Assembly (NCBI RefSeq): GCF_000426365.1
Contig: NZ_AUFF01000001.1
Location: 124,001 to 188,000, forward strand
Reading direction: 5' to 3'
Origin: Arenimonas composti TR7-09 = DSM 18010
Lineage (GTDB): Bacteria > Pseudomonadota > Gammaproteobacteria > Xanthomonadales > Xanthomonadaceae
Length of the DNA: 64,000 nucleotides
Below, piece after piece: positions 46,964 through 57,184 of the stretch. Numbering within the stretch: position 1 is the first letter of the stretch; every line of letters starts with the position of its first letter. Below the pieces are notes generated by a model. It made no database searches and was not told where the DNA came from. It saw only the letters and a program-made list of their open reading frames with translations. Both the position numbers and the translations under genes were made by a program.

Positions 46964-49272
46964 GCGCCGTCCCCACCAATACCGCCCCCGATGTCGTCAC
47001 CATCGAGATCGACGGCGTGCCGATGACGGCGCCGAAAGGCTCGATGATCATCCAGGCCGCCGACAAGGCCGGCATCCCGATTCCGCGCTTCTGCTACCAC
47101 GAGAAGCTGCCGATCGCGGCCAACTGCCGCATGTGCCTGGTCGACGTCGAGAAGATGCCCAAGCCCGCGCCCGCCTGCGCCACGCCGGTGATGGAAGGCA
47201 TGAAGGTCACCACCCGGACCAAGCGCGCGCTCGATGCGCAGCGCAACGTCATGGAGTTCCTGCTGATCAACCATCCGCTCGACTGCCCGATCTGCGACCA
47301 GGGCGGCGAGTGCGAACTGCAGGACCTGTCGGTGGGTTACGGCCGCAGCGTGTCCCGCTACGTCGACCGCAAGCGCGTGGTGCCGGACGAGGACCTCGGT
47401 CCGCTGGTCGCCACCGAGATGACCCGCTGCATCCAGTGCACGCGCTGCGTCCGCTTCACCGCGGAAGTCGCCGGCACCTACGAACTCGGCGGCATGAGCC
47501 GTGGCGAGAACCTGCAGATCGGCACCTACGACGGCAAGCCGCTGATGACCGAGCTGTCCGGCAACGTCATCGACGTCTGCCCGGTCGGCGCGCTGACCAA
47601 CAAGGTGTTCCGTTTCCGCGCCCGCGCCTGGGAGCTGATCGCCCGCGAGTCGATCGGTTACCACGACGCGCTCGGTTCCAACCTCTACCTGCACGCCCGC
47701 CGCGGCGAGATCCTGCGCACCGTTCCGCGCGACAACGAGGCGGTGAACGAGTGCTGGCTGTCGGACCGCGACCGCTATTCGCACGAAGGCCTGTACGCCG
47801 CCGACCGCGCGACGCGTCCGCTGGTCCGCGAGGGTGAGGCCTGGCGCGAGGCGAGCTGGGACGAAGCGCTGGCCGCCGCAGCGAAGCTGCTGAAGGACGC
47901 CGGCCAGTCCGTCGGCGTGCTCGCGCACCCGGCCACCTCGAACGAGGAGGGTGCCCTGCTGGCCCGTCTCGCCACGGGCATCGGCACCGGCAACATCGAC
48001 CATCGCCTGAAGGCCACCGACTTCGCCGACGCCGCGTTCGCCGAGCCGTTCGCGGCGCCGTCGGCGCAGCTCGAGCGCGCCGACGTGGTGGTGCTCGTCG
48101 GCTGCAACCTGCGCCACGAAGTGCCGCTGCTGCACCACCGCGTGCACGAGGCGGCGAAGCGCGGCGCGAAGGTGTACACGATCAACCCGGTCGATTTCGC
48201 GACGACTTTCGCCGTCGCCGGCAAGCGCATCGTCGCGCCGTCGAAGCTGCCGGCGGCCTTCGCGGCGCTGGCGCACGCGGCCGGTGCGGCGCTGCCGTCC
48301 GGCGTGTCGGCGGAATCCGGCGACGACGTCGCCGCTGCCGTGCACCGCAATGCCTCCGAGGCGCTGAAGGCGGCCGATAACGCGTATGTCGTGCTCGGCG
48401 AAGTCGCCGAGAACCATCCGCAGGCCTCCTGGCTGCGCGCCACCGCGCGCGCGCTCGCCGCCGCCACCGGGGCGAAGCTCGCGCGCCTGCCGCAGGGCGC
48501 CAACGCGATCGGCCTGGCCCGGCACGGCGTGCGGCCGGCGGCCGGCGGCCTCGACGCCGCGGCGATGCTGGCACAGGCGCAGTCGGCCTACGTGCTCTAC
48601 GGCGTCGAGCCGCGCTACGACTTCGCGCACGGTGCCGCCGCGTTGAAGGCGATGGCCGGCGCGAAGGTCGTCGCCTTCGCCGCGTACGCGTCGGAGGACC
48701 TGAAGCAGGTCGCGCAGGTGATCCTGCCGATCGGCCTGTTGCCGGAGATCGAAGCGACGCTGACCAACCTCGACGGCACCGACCAGGCCACCCGCGCCGG
48801 CGGCAAGCTGCCGGGCGAGGCGCGTGCCGGCTGGAAGGTACTGCGTGCGCTGGGCGGCGCGCTGGCGCTGCCGGGCTTCGCCTTCACCGACATCGACGGC
48901 CTGCGCGCCGGCCTGGCCGCCGAAGCGCCGGCGAACGGCAGCGGCCTCGCGGCGGCGCCGGCGGCGGGCGAGGGCTTCGAGCGCGTCGTGACGACGCCGA
49001 TCTACCGCGGCGACGCCGTGCTGCGCCGCGCCGCGGCACTGAACGCGCACCCGCTGTCGACCGGCGCGCGCATCGTGCTGCACCCCGAAGACGCGCAGGC
49101 GCGCGGTCTGGTCGACGGTGCGATCGCCAAGGTCGGCGACGGCATCGGCAGCGCCGCGCTACCGGTGGCGCTGGATGCCCGTGTCGCCCGTGGCGCCGCG
49201 TGGATCGAGAACGGCTGGGATGCCACGGCGCCGATGTCGCCGACGGCAGGCCTGGCGGTGGTGGGGGCCTGA
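46960..49272 (+). CDS. nuoG: NuoG, complex I 75-kDa subunit
   Basis: A 770-residue subunit with the ferredoxin-like N-terminal [2Fe-2S] cluster (C45, C56, C59, C73), the His-containing cluster region [14 protein letters not shown], and two [4Fe-4S] motifs ([10 protein letters not shown], and CPVGALT). The rest is a molybdopterin-oxidoreductase-like domain without a cofactor, which is Ala-rich and shorter than the E. coli subunit. Confidence 0.96.
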
Positions 49273-49273
49273 G

Positions 49274-50332
49274 ATGATCGATCCGATCCGCGAATTCTTC
49301 ACGTCCTTCGGCACCTGGGGTGTCGTCGCCTGGACGCTGGTGAAGATCATCACGATCACCCTGCCGGTGGTGGTGGGCGTGGCGATGTACGTGCTGGCCG
49401 AGCGCAAGGTGATCGGTTGGATGCATGCGCGCCTGGGGCCGCAGTACATCGGCGGCTTCTTCGGCATCGGCTGGATCCAGGCCTTCGCCGACGTCTTCAA
49501 GATGCTGTTCAAGGAAATCCTGGTGCCGGCGACCGCCAGCCGGTTCCTGTTCCGGCTCGCGCCGCTGCTGGCGCTGGCGCCGGCGCTGGCGGCCTGGGCG
49601 GTGATCCCGTTCGACGACGGCGTGGTGCTGGCGAACATGGACGCCGGCCTGCTCGTGCTGCTGGCCCTGACCTCGATGGGCGTGTACGGCATCATCATCG
49701 GCGGCTGGGCCTCGAACTCGAAGTACGCGGTGCTCGGCGCGCTGCGCTCGGCGGCGCAGGTGATCAGCTACGAGATCGCGATGGGCTTCTCGCTGGTCGG
49801 CGTGCTGGTCGCCGCGGGTTCGATGAACCTGTCGAAAATCGTCTACGCGCAGGCGGGCGATGCCGGCCTGTTCGAGTGGTTCTGGCTGCCGCTGTTCCCG
49901 CTGTTCGTCATCTACTTCATCAGCGGCGTCGCCGAGACCAACCGCGCGCCGTTCGACGTCGCCGAAGGCGAATCGGAAATCGTCGCCGGCTTCCACGTCG
50001 AGTACTCGGGCTCCGCGTTCGCGATCTTCTTCCTGGCCGAGTACGCGAACATGATGCTGGTCAGCCTGCTGACCTCGCTGCTGTTCCTCGGTGGCTGGCT
50101 GTCGCCGTTCCCGGCTTCGTGGGGCTTCATCGGCGAGCCGGGCTGGTGGTGGCTGGCGGCGAAGTTCGCGTTCTTCGCGTTCTCGTTCCTGTGGTTCCGC
50201 GCCACGTTCCCGCGCTACCGCTACGACCAGATCATGCGTCTGGGCTGGAAGGTGTTCATCCCCATCACGATCTTCTGGATCTTCGTGACGGCGATCGCCG
50301 CCTACAACGAATGGTTCACGCTGGGCGCCTGA
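49274..50332 (+). CDS. nuoH: NuoH, complex I membrane subunit next to the quinone tunnel
   Basis: A 352-residue protein with eight or nine membrane helices. [38 protein letters not shown] and [21 protein letters not shown] are the diagnostic loops lining the quinone entrance; the acidic cluster in the last one is essential for coupling in studied enzymes. The start is ATG 49274; the frame is open upstream within nuoG. Confidence 0.97.
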   Translation: MIDPIREFFTSFGTWGVVAWTLVKIITITLPVVVGVAMYVLAERKVIGWMHARLGPQYIGGFFGIGWIQAFADVFKMLFKEILVPATASRFLFRLAPLLALAPALAAWAVIPFDDGVVLANMDAGLLVLLALTSMGVYGIIIGGWASNSKYAVLGALRSAAQVISYEIAMGFSLVGVLVAAGSMNLSKIVYAQAGDAGLFEWFWLPLFPLFVIYFISGVAETNRAPFDVAEGESEIVAGFHVEYSGSAFAIFFLAEYANMMLVSLLTSLLFLGGWLSPFPASWGFIGEPGWWWLAAKFAFFAFSFLWFRATFPRYRYDQIMRLGWKVFIPITIFWIFVTAIAAYNEWFTLGA

Positions 50333-50339
50333 GGAAGCC

Positions 50340-50828
50340 ATGAATCGCATCACCAACTACCTCAAGAGCCTGCTGCTGCTCGAACTGCTGGCCGGCATGA
50401 AGCTGACGATGGGCTACATGTTCAAGCCCAAGTACACGCTCAACTATCCGTTCGAGAAGACGCCGCAGTCGCCGCGCTTCCGCGGCCTGCACGCGCTGCG
50501 CCGCTACCCGAACGGCGAGGAGCGCTGCATCGCCTGCAAGCTCTGCGAGGCGGTGTGCCCGGCGCTGGCGATCACGATCGACTCGGAACCGCGCGACGAC
50601 GGCTCGCGCCGCACCACGCGCTACGACATCGACCTGTTCAAGTGCATCTACTGCGGCTTCTGCGAGGAGAGCTGCCCGGTCGACTCGATCGTCGAGACGC
50701 ACATCCACGAGTACCACTTCGAGAAGCGCGGCGAGAACGTCGTCACCAAGCCGCAGCTGCTGGCGATCGGCGATCGCCTCGAAGCCGAGATCGCCGAGCG
50801 GCGCGCCGCCGACGCGCCCTACCGCTGA
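50340..50828 (+). CDS. nuoI: NuoI, complex I TYKY subunit
   Basis: A 162-residue ferredoxin-like subunit holding clusters N6a and N6b in two CxxCxxCxxxCP motifs: [12 protein letters not shown] and [12 protein letters not shown]. The N-terminal helix [18 protein letters not shown] packs on the membrane arm. It bridges NuoG and NuoB in the electron path. Confidence 0.98.
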   Translation: MNRITNYLKSLLLLELLAGMKLTMGYMFKPKYTLNYPFEKTPQSPRFRGLHALRRYPNGEERCIACKLCEAVCPALAITIDSEPRDDGSRRTTRYDIDLFKCIYCGFCEESCPVDSIVETHIHEYHFEKRGENVVTKPQLLAIGDRLEAEIAERRAADAPYR

Positions 50829-50838
50829 GGCCCGGACC

Positions 50839-51456
50839 ATGACCTACGAACTCGCCGCCTTCCTGGCCTTCGCCATCGTCACCGTGCTGGCCGCGCTGGG
50901 CGTGATCCTGGTGAAGAACCCGGTGCACGCCGTGCTCAGCCTGGTGCTGACCTTCTTCTCCGCCGCGCTGCTGTGGCTGCTGCTGCAGGCCGAATTCCTC
51001 GGCGTCGTGCTGGTGCTGGTCTACATCGGCGCGGTGATGGTGCTGTTCCTCTTCGTCGTGATGATGCTCGACATCAACACCACGCCGCTGCGCGAGGGCT
51101 TCGTGAAGCACCTGCCGCTGACCGGCGCCGTGGTCGTGGTGATGGCGGCCGAGCTGATGATGCTGATCGGCAAGCAGCGTTTCGACGTCGTGCTGGCGGA
51201 CACCGATCCGGCCGCCGCGCTCGGCAAGACCAACCTGCAGTGGATCGGCGAGACCCTGTTCAGCAAGTACATCCTGCCGTTCGAAATCGCCGCGGTGATC
51301 CTGACCGTCGCGCTGATCGTCGCCGTGATGCTGACCCTGCGCCGCCGTCCGGGCACCAAGCACCAGGATCCCGCGCGCCAGGTCGCCGTGCGCCGCGACG
51401 ACCGCGTGCGCCTCGTCAAGATGCCGGCCGAAGGCCGCCGGGAGGACACCCCGTGA
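50839..51456 (+). CDS. nuoJ: NuoJ, complex I membrane subunit
   Basis: A 205-residue protein with five helices. [27 protein letters not shown] is the characteristic third helix with a pi-bulge that moves during turnover. The basic cytoplasmic tail (about 165-205) is longer than the minimum. It overlaps nuoK by four bases. Confidence 0.95.
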   Translation: MTYELAAFLAFAIVTVLAALGVILVKNPVHAVLSLVLTFFSAALLWLLLQAEFLGVVLVLVYIGAVMVLFLFVVMMLDINTTPLREGFVKHLPLTGAVVVVMAAELMMLIGKQRFDVVLADTDPAAALGKTNLQWIGETLFSKYILPFEIAAVILTVALIVAVMLTLRRRPGTKHQDPARQVAVRRDDRVRLVKMPAEGRREDTP

Positions 51457-51758
51457 TCACCCTGGGCCACTACCTCGCGCTCGCCGCGATCCTGTTCTGC
51501 ATCGCGGTCGCGGGCATCTTCATCAACCGCAAGAACGTGATCGTGCTGCTGATGTCCATCGAGCTGATGCTGCTTTCGGTGAACATCAACTTCGTCGCCT
51601 TCTCGCGCTTCCTCGGCGACGTCTCCGGCCAGATCTTCGTCTTCTTCATCCTGACCGTGGCGGCGGCCGAGGCGGCGATCGGCCTGGCCATCCTGGTCAC
51701 GCTGTTCCGCAACCGGCGGACGATCAACGTCGCCGAACTCGACTCGCTGAAGGGCTGA
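51453..51758 (+). CDS. nuoK: NuoK, complex I membrane subunit
   Basis: A 101-residue three-helix subunit. The two conserved membrane glutamates needed for proton pumping are seen in [16 protein letters not shown] and [18 protein letters not shown] start at 51453 overlaps the nuoJ stop (GTGA). Confidence 0.96.
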   Translation: MITLGHYLALAAILFCIAVAGIFINRKNVIVLLMSIELMLLSVNINFVAFSRFLGDVSGQIFVFFILTVAAAEAAIGLAILVTLFRNRRTINVAELDSLKG

Positions 51759-51764
51759 CGCGCG

Positions 51765-53876
51765 ATGATCTCGATGAACACGCTCCTGGTGATCGCGCTC
51801 GCACCGCTGTTCGGCAGCGCCATCGCCGGCCTCTTCGGTCGCCAGGTCGGCCGCGCCGGCGCGCACTGGGTCACCATCCTCGGCGTCGCCGTCAGCTGTG
51901 CGCTGTCGGTGCAGGTGCTCTGGCAACTGGTGGGGCAGCACGCCGACCCGTTCAACCAGAACGTCTACACGTTCTTCCAGGTCGGCGGCTACGCGGCCCA
52001 CGTCGGCTTCATGGTCGACACCCTGACCGCGATGATGATGGTGGTGGTGACCTTCGTGTCGCTGCTGGTCCACGTCTACACGATCGGCTACATGGCCGAA
52101 GACCCCGGTTACCAGCGCTTCTTCAGCTACATCTCGCTCTTCACCTTCTCGATGCTGATGCTGGTGATGAGCAACAACTTCCTGCAGCTGTTCTTCGGCT
52201 GGGAAGCGGTGGGCCTGGTGTCCTACCTGCTGATCGGCTTCTGGTACAAGCGGCCGACGGCGATCTTCGCGAACCTCAAGGCCTTCCTGGTCAATCGCGT
52301 CGGCGACTTCGGCTTCCTGTTGGGCATCGCCGGCGTGCTGATGTGGATCGGCACCCTCGACTACGCCACGGCCTTCGCGCACGCCTCGACGCCGGGGCTG
52401 CACGACGCGATCACCCTGTGGTCCGGCAAGGTGTTCACCGGCGACTGGACGATGGTCCTGAAGTCGACCCCGTGGATGGTCGAGCCGGTCACGCTGATCT
52501 GCATCTGCCTGTTCATCGGCGCGATGGGCAAGTCGGCGCAGGTGCCGCTGCACGTCTGGCTGCCGGACTCGATGGAGGGCCCGACCCCGATCTCGGCGCT
52601 GATCCACGCGGCGACGATGGTGACCGCCGGCATCTTCATGGTGGCGCGCATGTCGCCGCTGTTCGAGCAGAGCGAGGCGGCGCTGCAGATGGTGCTGTTC
52701 GTCGGCGCCACCACGGCCTTCTTCACCGGCCTGATCGGCATCGTGCAGAACGACATCAAGCGCGTCGTGGCGTATTCGACGCTGTCGCAGCTCGGCTACA
52801 TGACCGTCGCGCTCGGCGTGTCGGCGTACTCGGCGGCGGTGTTCCACCTGATGACCCACGCCTTCTTCAAGGCGCTGCTGTTCCTCGCGGCCGGCTCGGT
52901 GATCATCGGCATGCACCACGAGCAGGACATGCGCAAGATGGGCGGCCTGCGCAGGTACATGCCGGTCACCTACTGGACCAGCCTGATCGGCACGCTGGCC
53001 CTGGTCGGCACGCCGTTCTTCTCCGGCTACTACTCGAAGGACACCATCATCGAGGCCGCGAAGATGGCGACCCTGCGCGACGGCTGGGTCTGGCAGTACG
53101 GCTACTGGGCGGTGCTGCTGGGCGTGTTCGTCACCGCCTTCTACAGCTTCCGCCTGCTGTACCTGACCTTCCACGGCCGGGAGCGCTTCCGCGACGCCGC
53201 GCATCACGACGCGCACGACGACCATGGCCACGACGACCATGGCCACCACGGCCACGGCGCGCACGAGCCGCACGAGTCGCCGTGGGTGGTGACGGTGCCG
53301 CTGGTGCTGCTGGCGATCCCGTCGATCCTGATCGGCTTCTTCACCGTCGGCCCGATGCTGTTCGGCGATTTCTTCCGCGGCGCGATCGAGGTCATGGACC
53401 GCCACGACACCGTCGGCGCGGCCGCGCACAACCTCTGGCACGCCGACCACGGCTGGGTGTCGGCGGCGGTGGGCTTCGGCCTGCACTTCTGGAAGTCGCC
53501 GGTGTTCTGGCTGGCCTTCGCCGGCTTCGCCACCGCCACCGTGCTGTACCTGTGGAAGACCGAGTGGCCGGCGCGCATCGCCGCGACCGCGCCGGGCCGC
53601 CTGCTGACCCGCGTGCTCGAGAACAAGTACGGCTTCGACGACCTGTGGATCAAGGGCTTCGCCGGCGGCGGCATCCGCCTCGGCCGCTTCTCCTGGAAGA
53701 AGGGTGACGCGGGCCTGATCGACGGCGTCGTCGTCAATGGTTCGGCGCTGCTGGTCGACCGCATCGCCGGCGTGCTGCGGCAGGTGCAGAACGGCCGTCT
53801 CTACAACTACGCGTTCGCCATGATCCTGGGCCTCATCGTGCTGCTGGCGGTGCTGGTGCGCACGGTCGCCGGTTGA
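51765..53876 (+). CDS. nuoL: NuoL, complex I distal antiporter-like subunit
   Basis: A 703-residue proton-pumping subunit with 16 or so helices and the long lateral helix near the C-terminus. Landmarks: FFGWEAVGLVSYLLIGFWY, GKSAQVPLHVWLPDSMEGPTP with the pumping Lys, and ALIHAATMVTAGIFM. Between helices it carries an unusually His-rich loop at residues 480-504 (11 His in 25), starting HHDAHDDHGH; this is hydrophilic and surface-exposed. Confidence 0.97.
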   Translation: MISMNTLLVIALAPLFGSAIAGLFGRQVGRAGAHWVTILGVAVSCALSVQVLWQLVGQHADPFNQNVYTFFQVGGYAAHVGFMVDTLTAMMMVVVTFVSLLVHVYTIGYMAEDPGYQRFFSYISLFTFSMLMLVMSNNFLQLFFGWEAVGLVSYLLIGFWYKRPTAIFANLKAFLVNRVGDFGFLLGIAGVLMWIGTLDYATAFAHASTPGLHDAITLWSGKVFTGDWTMVLKSTPWMVEPVTLICICLFIGAMGKSAQVPLHVWLPDSMEGPTPISALIHAATMVTAGIFMVARMSPLFEQSEAALQMVLFVGATTAFFTGLIGIVQNDIKRVVAYSTLSQLGYMTVALGVSAYSAAVFHLMTHAFFKALLFLAAGSVIIGMHHEQDMRKMGGLRRYMPVTYWTSLIGTLALVGTPFFSGYYSKDTIIEAAKMATLRDGWVWQYGYWAVLLGVFVTAFYSFRLLYLTFHGRERFRDAAHHDAHDDHGHDDHGHHGHGAHEPHESPWVVTVPLVLLAIPSILIGFFTVGPMLFGDFFRGAIEVMDRHDTVGAAAHNLWHADHGWVSAAVGFGLHFWKSPVFWLAFAGFATATVLYLWKTEWPARIAATAPGRLLTRVLENKYGFDDLWIKGFAGGGIRLGRFSWKKGDAGLIDGVVVNGSALLVDRIAGVLRQVQNGRLYNYAFAMILGLIVLLAVLVRTVAG

Positions 53877-53892
53877 GAACAAGGAAGACTCC

Positions 53893-55422
53893 ATGCAAGT
53901 GACCTGGCCCCTGCTGAGCGTGCTGATCTGGCTGCCGATCCTCGGCGGCGTGATCACGCTGGCGTTCGGCGACTCGCGCGCGAACCTGGGCAAGAGCTTC
54001 GCGGTGCTGATCGCCGCGCTGACCTTCGCCGTCAGCCTGCTGCTCTTCCCCGGCCACGACTACGCCTCGGCGCAGATGCGCTTCGTCGAGAACGTGCCGT
54101 GGATCCCGGCGTTCGACATCCGCTACGCGCTCGGCGTCGACGGCATCTCGATCGCGCTGATCGCGCTGACCACGCTCTGCAGCCTGCTGGTGCTGATCGG
54201 CGCCTGGACCTCGGTCGAGCGGCGCGCGCACCAGTACTTCGCCGCGTTCCTGATCCTCGAAGGCCTGATGGTCGGCGTGTTCTGCGCGCTCGACGCGGCG
54301 CTGTTCTACGTGTTCTTCGAGGGCATGCTGATCCCGATGTTCATCATCATCGGCGTCTGGGGCGGCCCGCGGCGCGTGTACGCGTCGATCAAGTTCTTCC
54401 TGTACACCTTCCTCGGCTCGGTGTTCATGCTTATCGGGCTGGTCTACCTGTACCTGCGCACGGTGGAGCAGGGCGGCGGCAGCTTCATGATCTCCGACCT
54501 CGCGGCGCTGCCGCTGTCGGCGACCGAGCAGATGTGGCTGTTCTTCGCCTTTCTCGCCGCGTTCGCGGTGAAGGTGCCGATGTTCCCGGTGCACACCTGG
54601 TTGCCGGATGCGCACGTAGAGGCGCCGACCGGCGGCTCGGTGATCCTGGCGGCGATCATGCTGAAGATCGGCGGCTACGGCTTCCTGCGCTTCACCCTGC
54701 CGATCGTGCCGGACGCCGGGCAGGAGTGGGCCTGGCTGGTGATCGCGCTGTCGCTGGCCGCCGTGATCTACGTCGGCCTGGTGGCGCTGGTCCAGGAGGA
54801 CATGAAGAAGCTGATCGCGTACTCCTCGGTCGCGCACATGGGCTTCGTCACCCTCGGCACCTTCATCGCCTTCGCGCTGGTGCGCGAGCTGCAGGCCGGC
54901 GACGCCGCCCAGCTCGGCCTGCAGGGCGCGATGGTGCAGATGATCTCGCACGGCTTCATCTCCGGCGCGATGTTCTCCTGCGTCGGCGTGCTCTACGACC
55001 GCCTGCACAGCCGCATGATCAGGGACTACGGCGGCATCGTGAACACGATGCCCTGGTTTGCGACCTTCTTCGTTTTCTTCGCGATGGCCAACTCCGGCCT
55101 GCCGGGCACGTCCGGTTTCGTCGGCGAGTTCATGGTCGTGCTGGCCTCGTTCCAGCACAACGTGTGGGTCGCCTTCGCGGCGGCGACGACGCTGATCCTG
55201 AGCGCCGCGTACACGCTGTGGATGGTCAAGCGCGTGGTGTTCGGCGACATCGCCAACCCCAACGTCGCCGCGCTGCAGGACATGAACCGCCGCGAGGCGC
55301 TGGTGCTCGGCACCTTCGCGCTGTTCACGATCGCGCTCGGCGTCTATCCGAAGCCGCTGACCGACCTGATGGAAGCCCCGATCGCGCAGCTGCTCGCGCA
55401 GATCGCCACCACCAAGCTGTAA
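53893..55422 (+). CDS. nuoM: NuoM, complex I antiporter-like subunit
   Basis: A 509-residue 14-helix subunit. YFVFFEGMLIPMFIIIGVWGG-type sequence holds the conserved membrane Glu, KVPMFPVHTWLPDAHVEAPT the pumping Lys region, and SSVAHMGFVTLG the following helix. ATG at 53893, 16 bases after nuoL. Confidence 0.97.
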   Translation: MQVTWPLLSVLIWLPILGGVITLAFGDSRANLGKSFAVLIAALTFAVSLLLFPGHDYASAQMRFVENVPWIPAFDIRYALGVDGISIALIALTTLCSLLVLIGAWTSVERRAHQYFAAFLILEGLMVGVFCALDAALFYVFFEGMLIPMFIIIGVWGGPRRVYASIKFFLYTFLGSVFMLIGLVYLYLRTVEQGGGSFMISDLAALPLSATEQMWLFFAFLAAFAVKVPMFPVHTWLPDAHVEAPTGGSVILAAIMLKIGGYGFLRFTLPIVPDAGQEWAWLVIALSLAAVIYVGLVALVQEDMKKLIAYSSVAHMGFVTLGTFIAFALVRELQAGDAAQLGLQGAMVQMISHGFISGAMFSCVGVLYDRLHSRMIRDYGGIVNTMPWFATFFVFFAMANSGLPGTSGFVGEFMVVLASFQHNVWVAFAAATTLILSAAYTLWMVKRVVFGDIANPNVAALQDMNRREALVLGTFALFTIALGVYPKPLTDLMEAPIAQLLAQIATTKL

Positions 55423-55431
55423 GGGAAAACG

Positions 55432-56880
55432 ATGGCCCTGCCGATGCCCACCCTCGCCGACCTGACGCCGCTGGTGCCGGAGATCTTCGTCTGCGGCGCC
55501 GCGTTCGCGCTGCTGATGGTCGACCTGTTCCTGTCGGACCAGCGCCGCGGGCTGACCCACTTCCTCGCGCTGTTCATCCTCGCCGGCGCGGCGGTGCTGA
55601 CCGCGCGCGACTTCGCGATGCAGCCGGTGTACGGCTTCGCCGACCTGTTCGTGCGCGACGCCGCCGGCGACGTGCTGAAGATGGCGGTGTACGCGGTGTC
55701 GGCGATGGCGCTGGTCTACGCCAAGCCCTCGCTGGTCGACCGCGGCCTGTTCAAGGGCGAGTTCCACGTTCTGGTGCTGTTCTCGGCGCTCGGCATGATG
55801 CTGATGATCTCGTCGGGCAGCATGCTGACCGCCTACCTGGGCCTCGAGCTGCAGGCGCTGGCGGCCTACGGCCTGGTGGCGATCGACCGCGACAACGCCC
55901 GCTCCTCGGAAGCGGCGATGAAGTACTTCGTGCTCGGCTCGCTGGCCTCGGGCCTGCTGCTGTACGGCATGTCGATGGTCTACGGCGCCACCGGCAGCCT
56001 GCAGCTGCACGAGATCAGCGCCGCGGTCTCGGCCAGCGGCGACAAGACCCTGCTTCTGGTCGGCGTGGTGTTCATGCTGGTCGGCATCGCGTTCAAGTTC
56101 GGCGCCGCGCCGTTCCACATGTGGGTGCCGGACGTCTACCACGGCGCCCCGACCGCGGTGACGCTGTTCATCGGCTCGGCGCCGAAACTGGCCGCGTTCG
56201 GCTTCGCCTACCGCCTGCTGGAAACCGGCGTCGGCCCGATCGACGCCGACTGGCAGCTGATGGTCGCCTGGCTCGCGGCGCTGTCGATGATCATCGGCAA
56301 CCTGGTCGCGCTGGTGCAGACCAACCTCAAGCGCATGCTCGCGTATTCGACCGTCTCGCACGTCGGCTTCCTGTTCATGGGCCTGGCGCACGGCGGTGCC
56401 GCGGGGTATTCGGCGGCGATGTTCTACGCGATCGTCTACGCGGTCACCGCCGCCGCCGCGTTCGGCGCGATCGTGCTGCTGTCGCGCCGCGGCTTCGAGG
56501 CCGATGAGATCGCCGACTTCCGCGGCCTGTGGGCGCGGCATCCGCTGCACGCGATGCTGGTGATGTTCGTGATGGCCTCGCTGGCCGGCGTGCCGCCCTT
56601 CATCGGCTTCTGGGCGAAGCTCGAGGTGCTGCGCGCCGCGCTCGACGCGGGCCTGGTCTGGCTGGCCATCGTCGGCGTCGTGTTCGCGGTGATCGGCGCC
56701 TTCTACTACCTGCGTGTCATCAAGGTGATGTTCTTCGACGAGCCGGAAGGCGAGGGCGCGTCGCCGCATCCGGACGGGCAGGTGCGGGCGCTGTTCGTGG
56801 TCAACGCCTCGGCGCTGCTGCTGCTGGGCGTGTTCGCGAACTGGATCCTCGCCTGGTGCCGCTACGCGTTCCCGGTCTGA
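55432..56880 (+). CDS. nuoN: NuoN, complex I antiporter-like subunit
   Basis: A 482-residue 14-helix subunit and the last gene of the operon. YLGLELQALAAYGLVAI carries the coupling Glu, KFGAAPFHMWVPDVYHGAPTAVT the Lys region, and AYSTVSHVGFLFMGLA and PPFIGFWAKLEVLRAAL are typical. It ends 64 bases before the initiator tRNA. Confidence 0.97.
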   Translation: MALPMPTLADLTPLVPEIFVCGAAFALLMVDLFLSDQRRGLTHFLALFILAGAAVLTARDFAMQPVYGFADLFVRDAAGDVLKMAVYAVSAMALVYAKPSLVDRGLFKGEFHVLVLFSALGMMLMISSGSMLTAYLGLELQALAAYGLVAIDRDNARSSEAAMKYFVLGSLASGLLLYGMSMVYGATGSLQLHEISAAVSASGDKTLLLVGVVFMLVGIAFKFGAAPFHMWVPDVYHGAPTAVTLFIGSAPKLAAFGFAYRLLETGVGPIDADWQLMVAWLAALSMIIGNLVALVQTNLKRMLAYSTVSHVGFLFMGLAHGGAAGYSAAMFYAIVYAVTAAAAFGAIVLLSRRGFEADEIADFRGLWARHPLHAMLVMFVMASLAGVPPFIGFWAKLEVLRAALDAGLVWLAIVGVVFAVIGAFYYLRVIKVMFFDEPEGEGASPHPDGQVRALFVVNASALLLLGVFANWILAWCRYAFPV

Positions 56881-56901
56881 ACGTTTTCGCGCGCGGCAGG
56901 C

Positions 56902-56931
56902 TTGCGCCTGCGATGACCCGGCCCCTATAAT
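56902..56931 (+). promoter_or_regulatory. Promoter of the initiator tRNA / rimP-nusA-infB operon
   Basis: TTGCGC (56902-56907), 18-base spacer, consensus TATAAT (56926-56931), then GCGCG discriminator, 13 bases before the mature tRNA. The -35 lies in the loop and right stem of a small GCAGGC-TTGC-GCCTGC hairpin just after nuoN. Confidence 0.75.
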
Positions 56932-56944
56932 GCGCGTCTGCTGA

Positions 56945-57021
56945 TGCGGGGTGGAGCAGTCTGGCAGCTCGTCGGGCTCATAACCCGAAGGTCGCAGGTT
57001 CAAATCCTGCCCCCGCTACCA
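56945..57021 (+). tRNA. Initiator tRNA-fMet (CAT), CCA encoded
   Basis: Seventy-seven bases. The anticodon loop CTCATAA is flanked by the three G-C pairs (GGG/CCC) that mark initiator tRNAs. The acceptor has GCGGGG/CCCCGC pairs for positions 2-7, while position 1 (T, 56945) faces T (57017), so the end pair is a U-U mismatch instead of the E. coli C-A mismatch. D-arm, T-arm (GCAGG-TTCAAAT-CCTGC) and CCA are normal. The metY-rimP-nusA-infB order matches E. coli. Confidence 0.96.
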
Positions 57022-57068
57022 CAGCAGAAGGCGTCGACCGCGAGGAAGCGGCGCCCGGCTTCTTCCCA

Positions 57069-57089
57069 GGGTCGCCTGCTCCGCGACCC
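57069..57089 (+). promoter_or_regulatory. Leader stem-loop between initiator tRNA and rimP
   Basis: GGGTCGC, seven-base loop, GCGACCC, in the 163-base space between the tRNA and rimP. It may be part of tRNA 3' processing or of an anti-termination/attenuation leader together with the terminator that follows. Confidence 0.35.
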
Positions 57090-57116
57090 GGGGATACCGG
57101 AACCAGGAAGTACCGG

Positions 57117-57140
57117 AAAAGGGCCTCACGGCCCTTTTTT
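57117..57140 (+). terminator. Intrinsic terminator / attenuator upstream of rimP
   Basis: AAAAGGGCC-TCAC-GGCCC followed by six T and then gtttt: a textbook Rho-independent terminator, 45 bases before the rimP start. Because rimP, nusA and infB follow in the same direction without another obvious promoter, it probably acts as an attenuator separating tRNA from operon transcription. Confidence 0.85.
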
Positions 57141-57184
57141 GTTTTCCGCGGTTGCGGATTCGCATTCCTTTCACAGGTGCCCCG

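Noticed and set aside
53202..53276. His-rich stretch in NuoL as a frameshift or assembly error
   Set aside because: The frame is continuous and normal NuoL sequence resumes directly on both sides, so it is a real loop.
51021..53993. Long minus-strand open frame (about 990 codons) opposite nuoJ to nuoM
   Set aside because: Antisense shadow of four intact complex I genes, with no domain signature and a compositional bias typical of reversed GC-rich coding sequence.
53833..57003. Very long open frame on the minus strand (over 1000 codons) opposite nuoM, nuoN and the initiator tRNA
   Set aside because: It is antisense to well-conserved genes, rich in His/Arg/Gln/Asp as expected from reversed high-GC codons, and crosses a tRNA gene.
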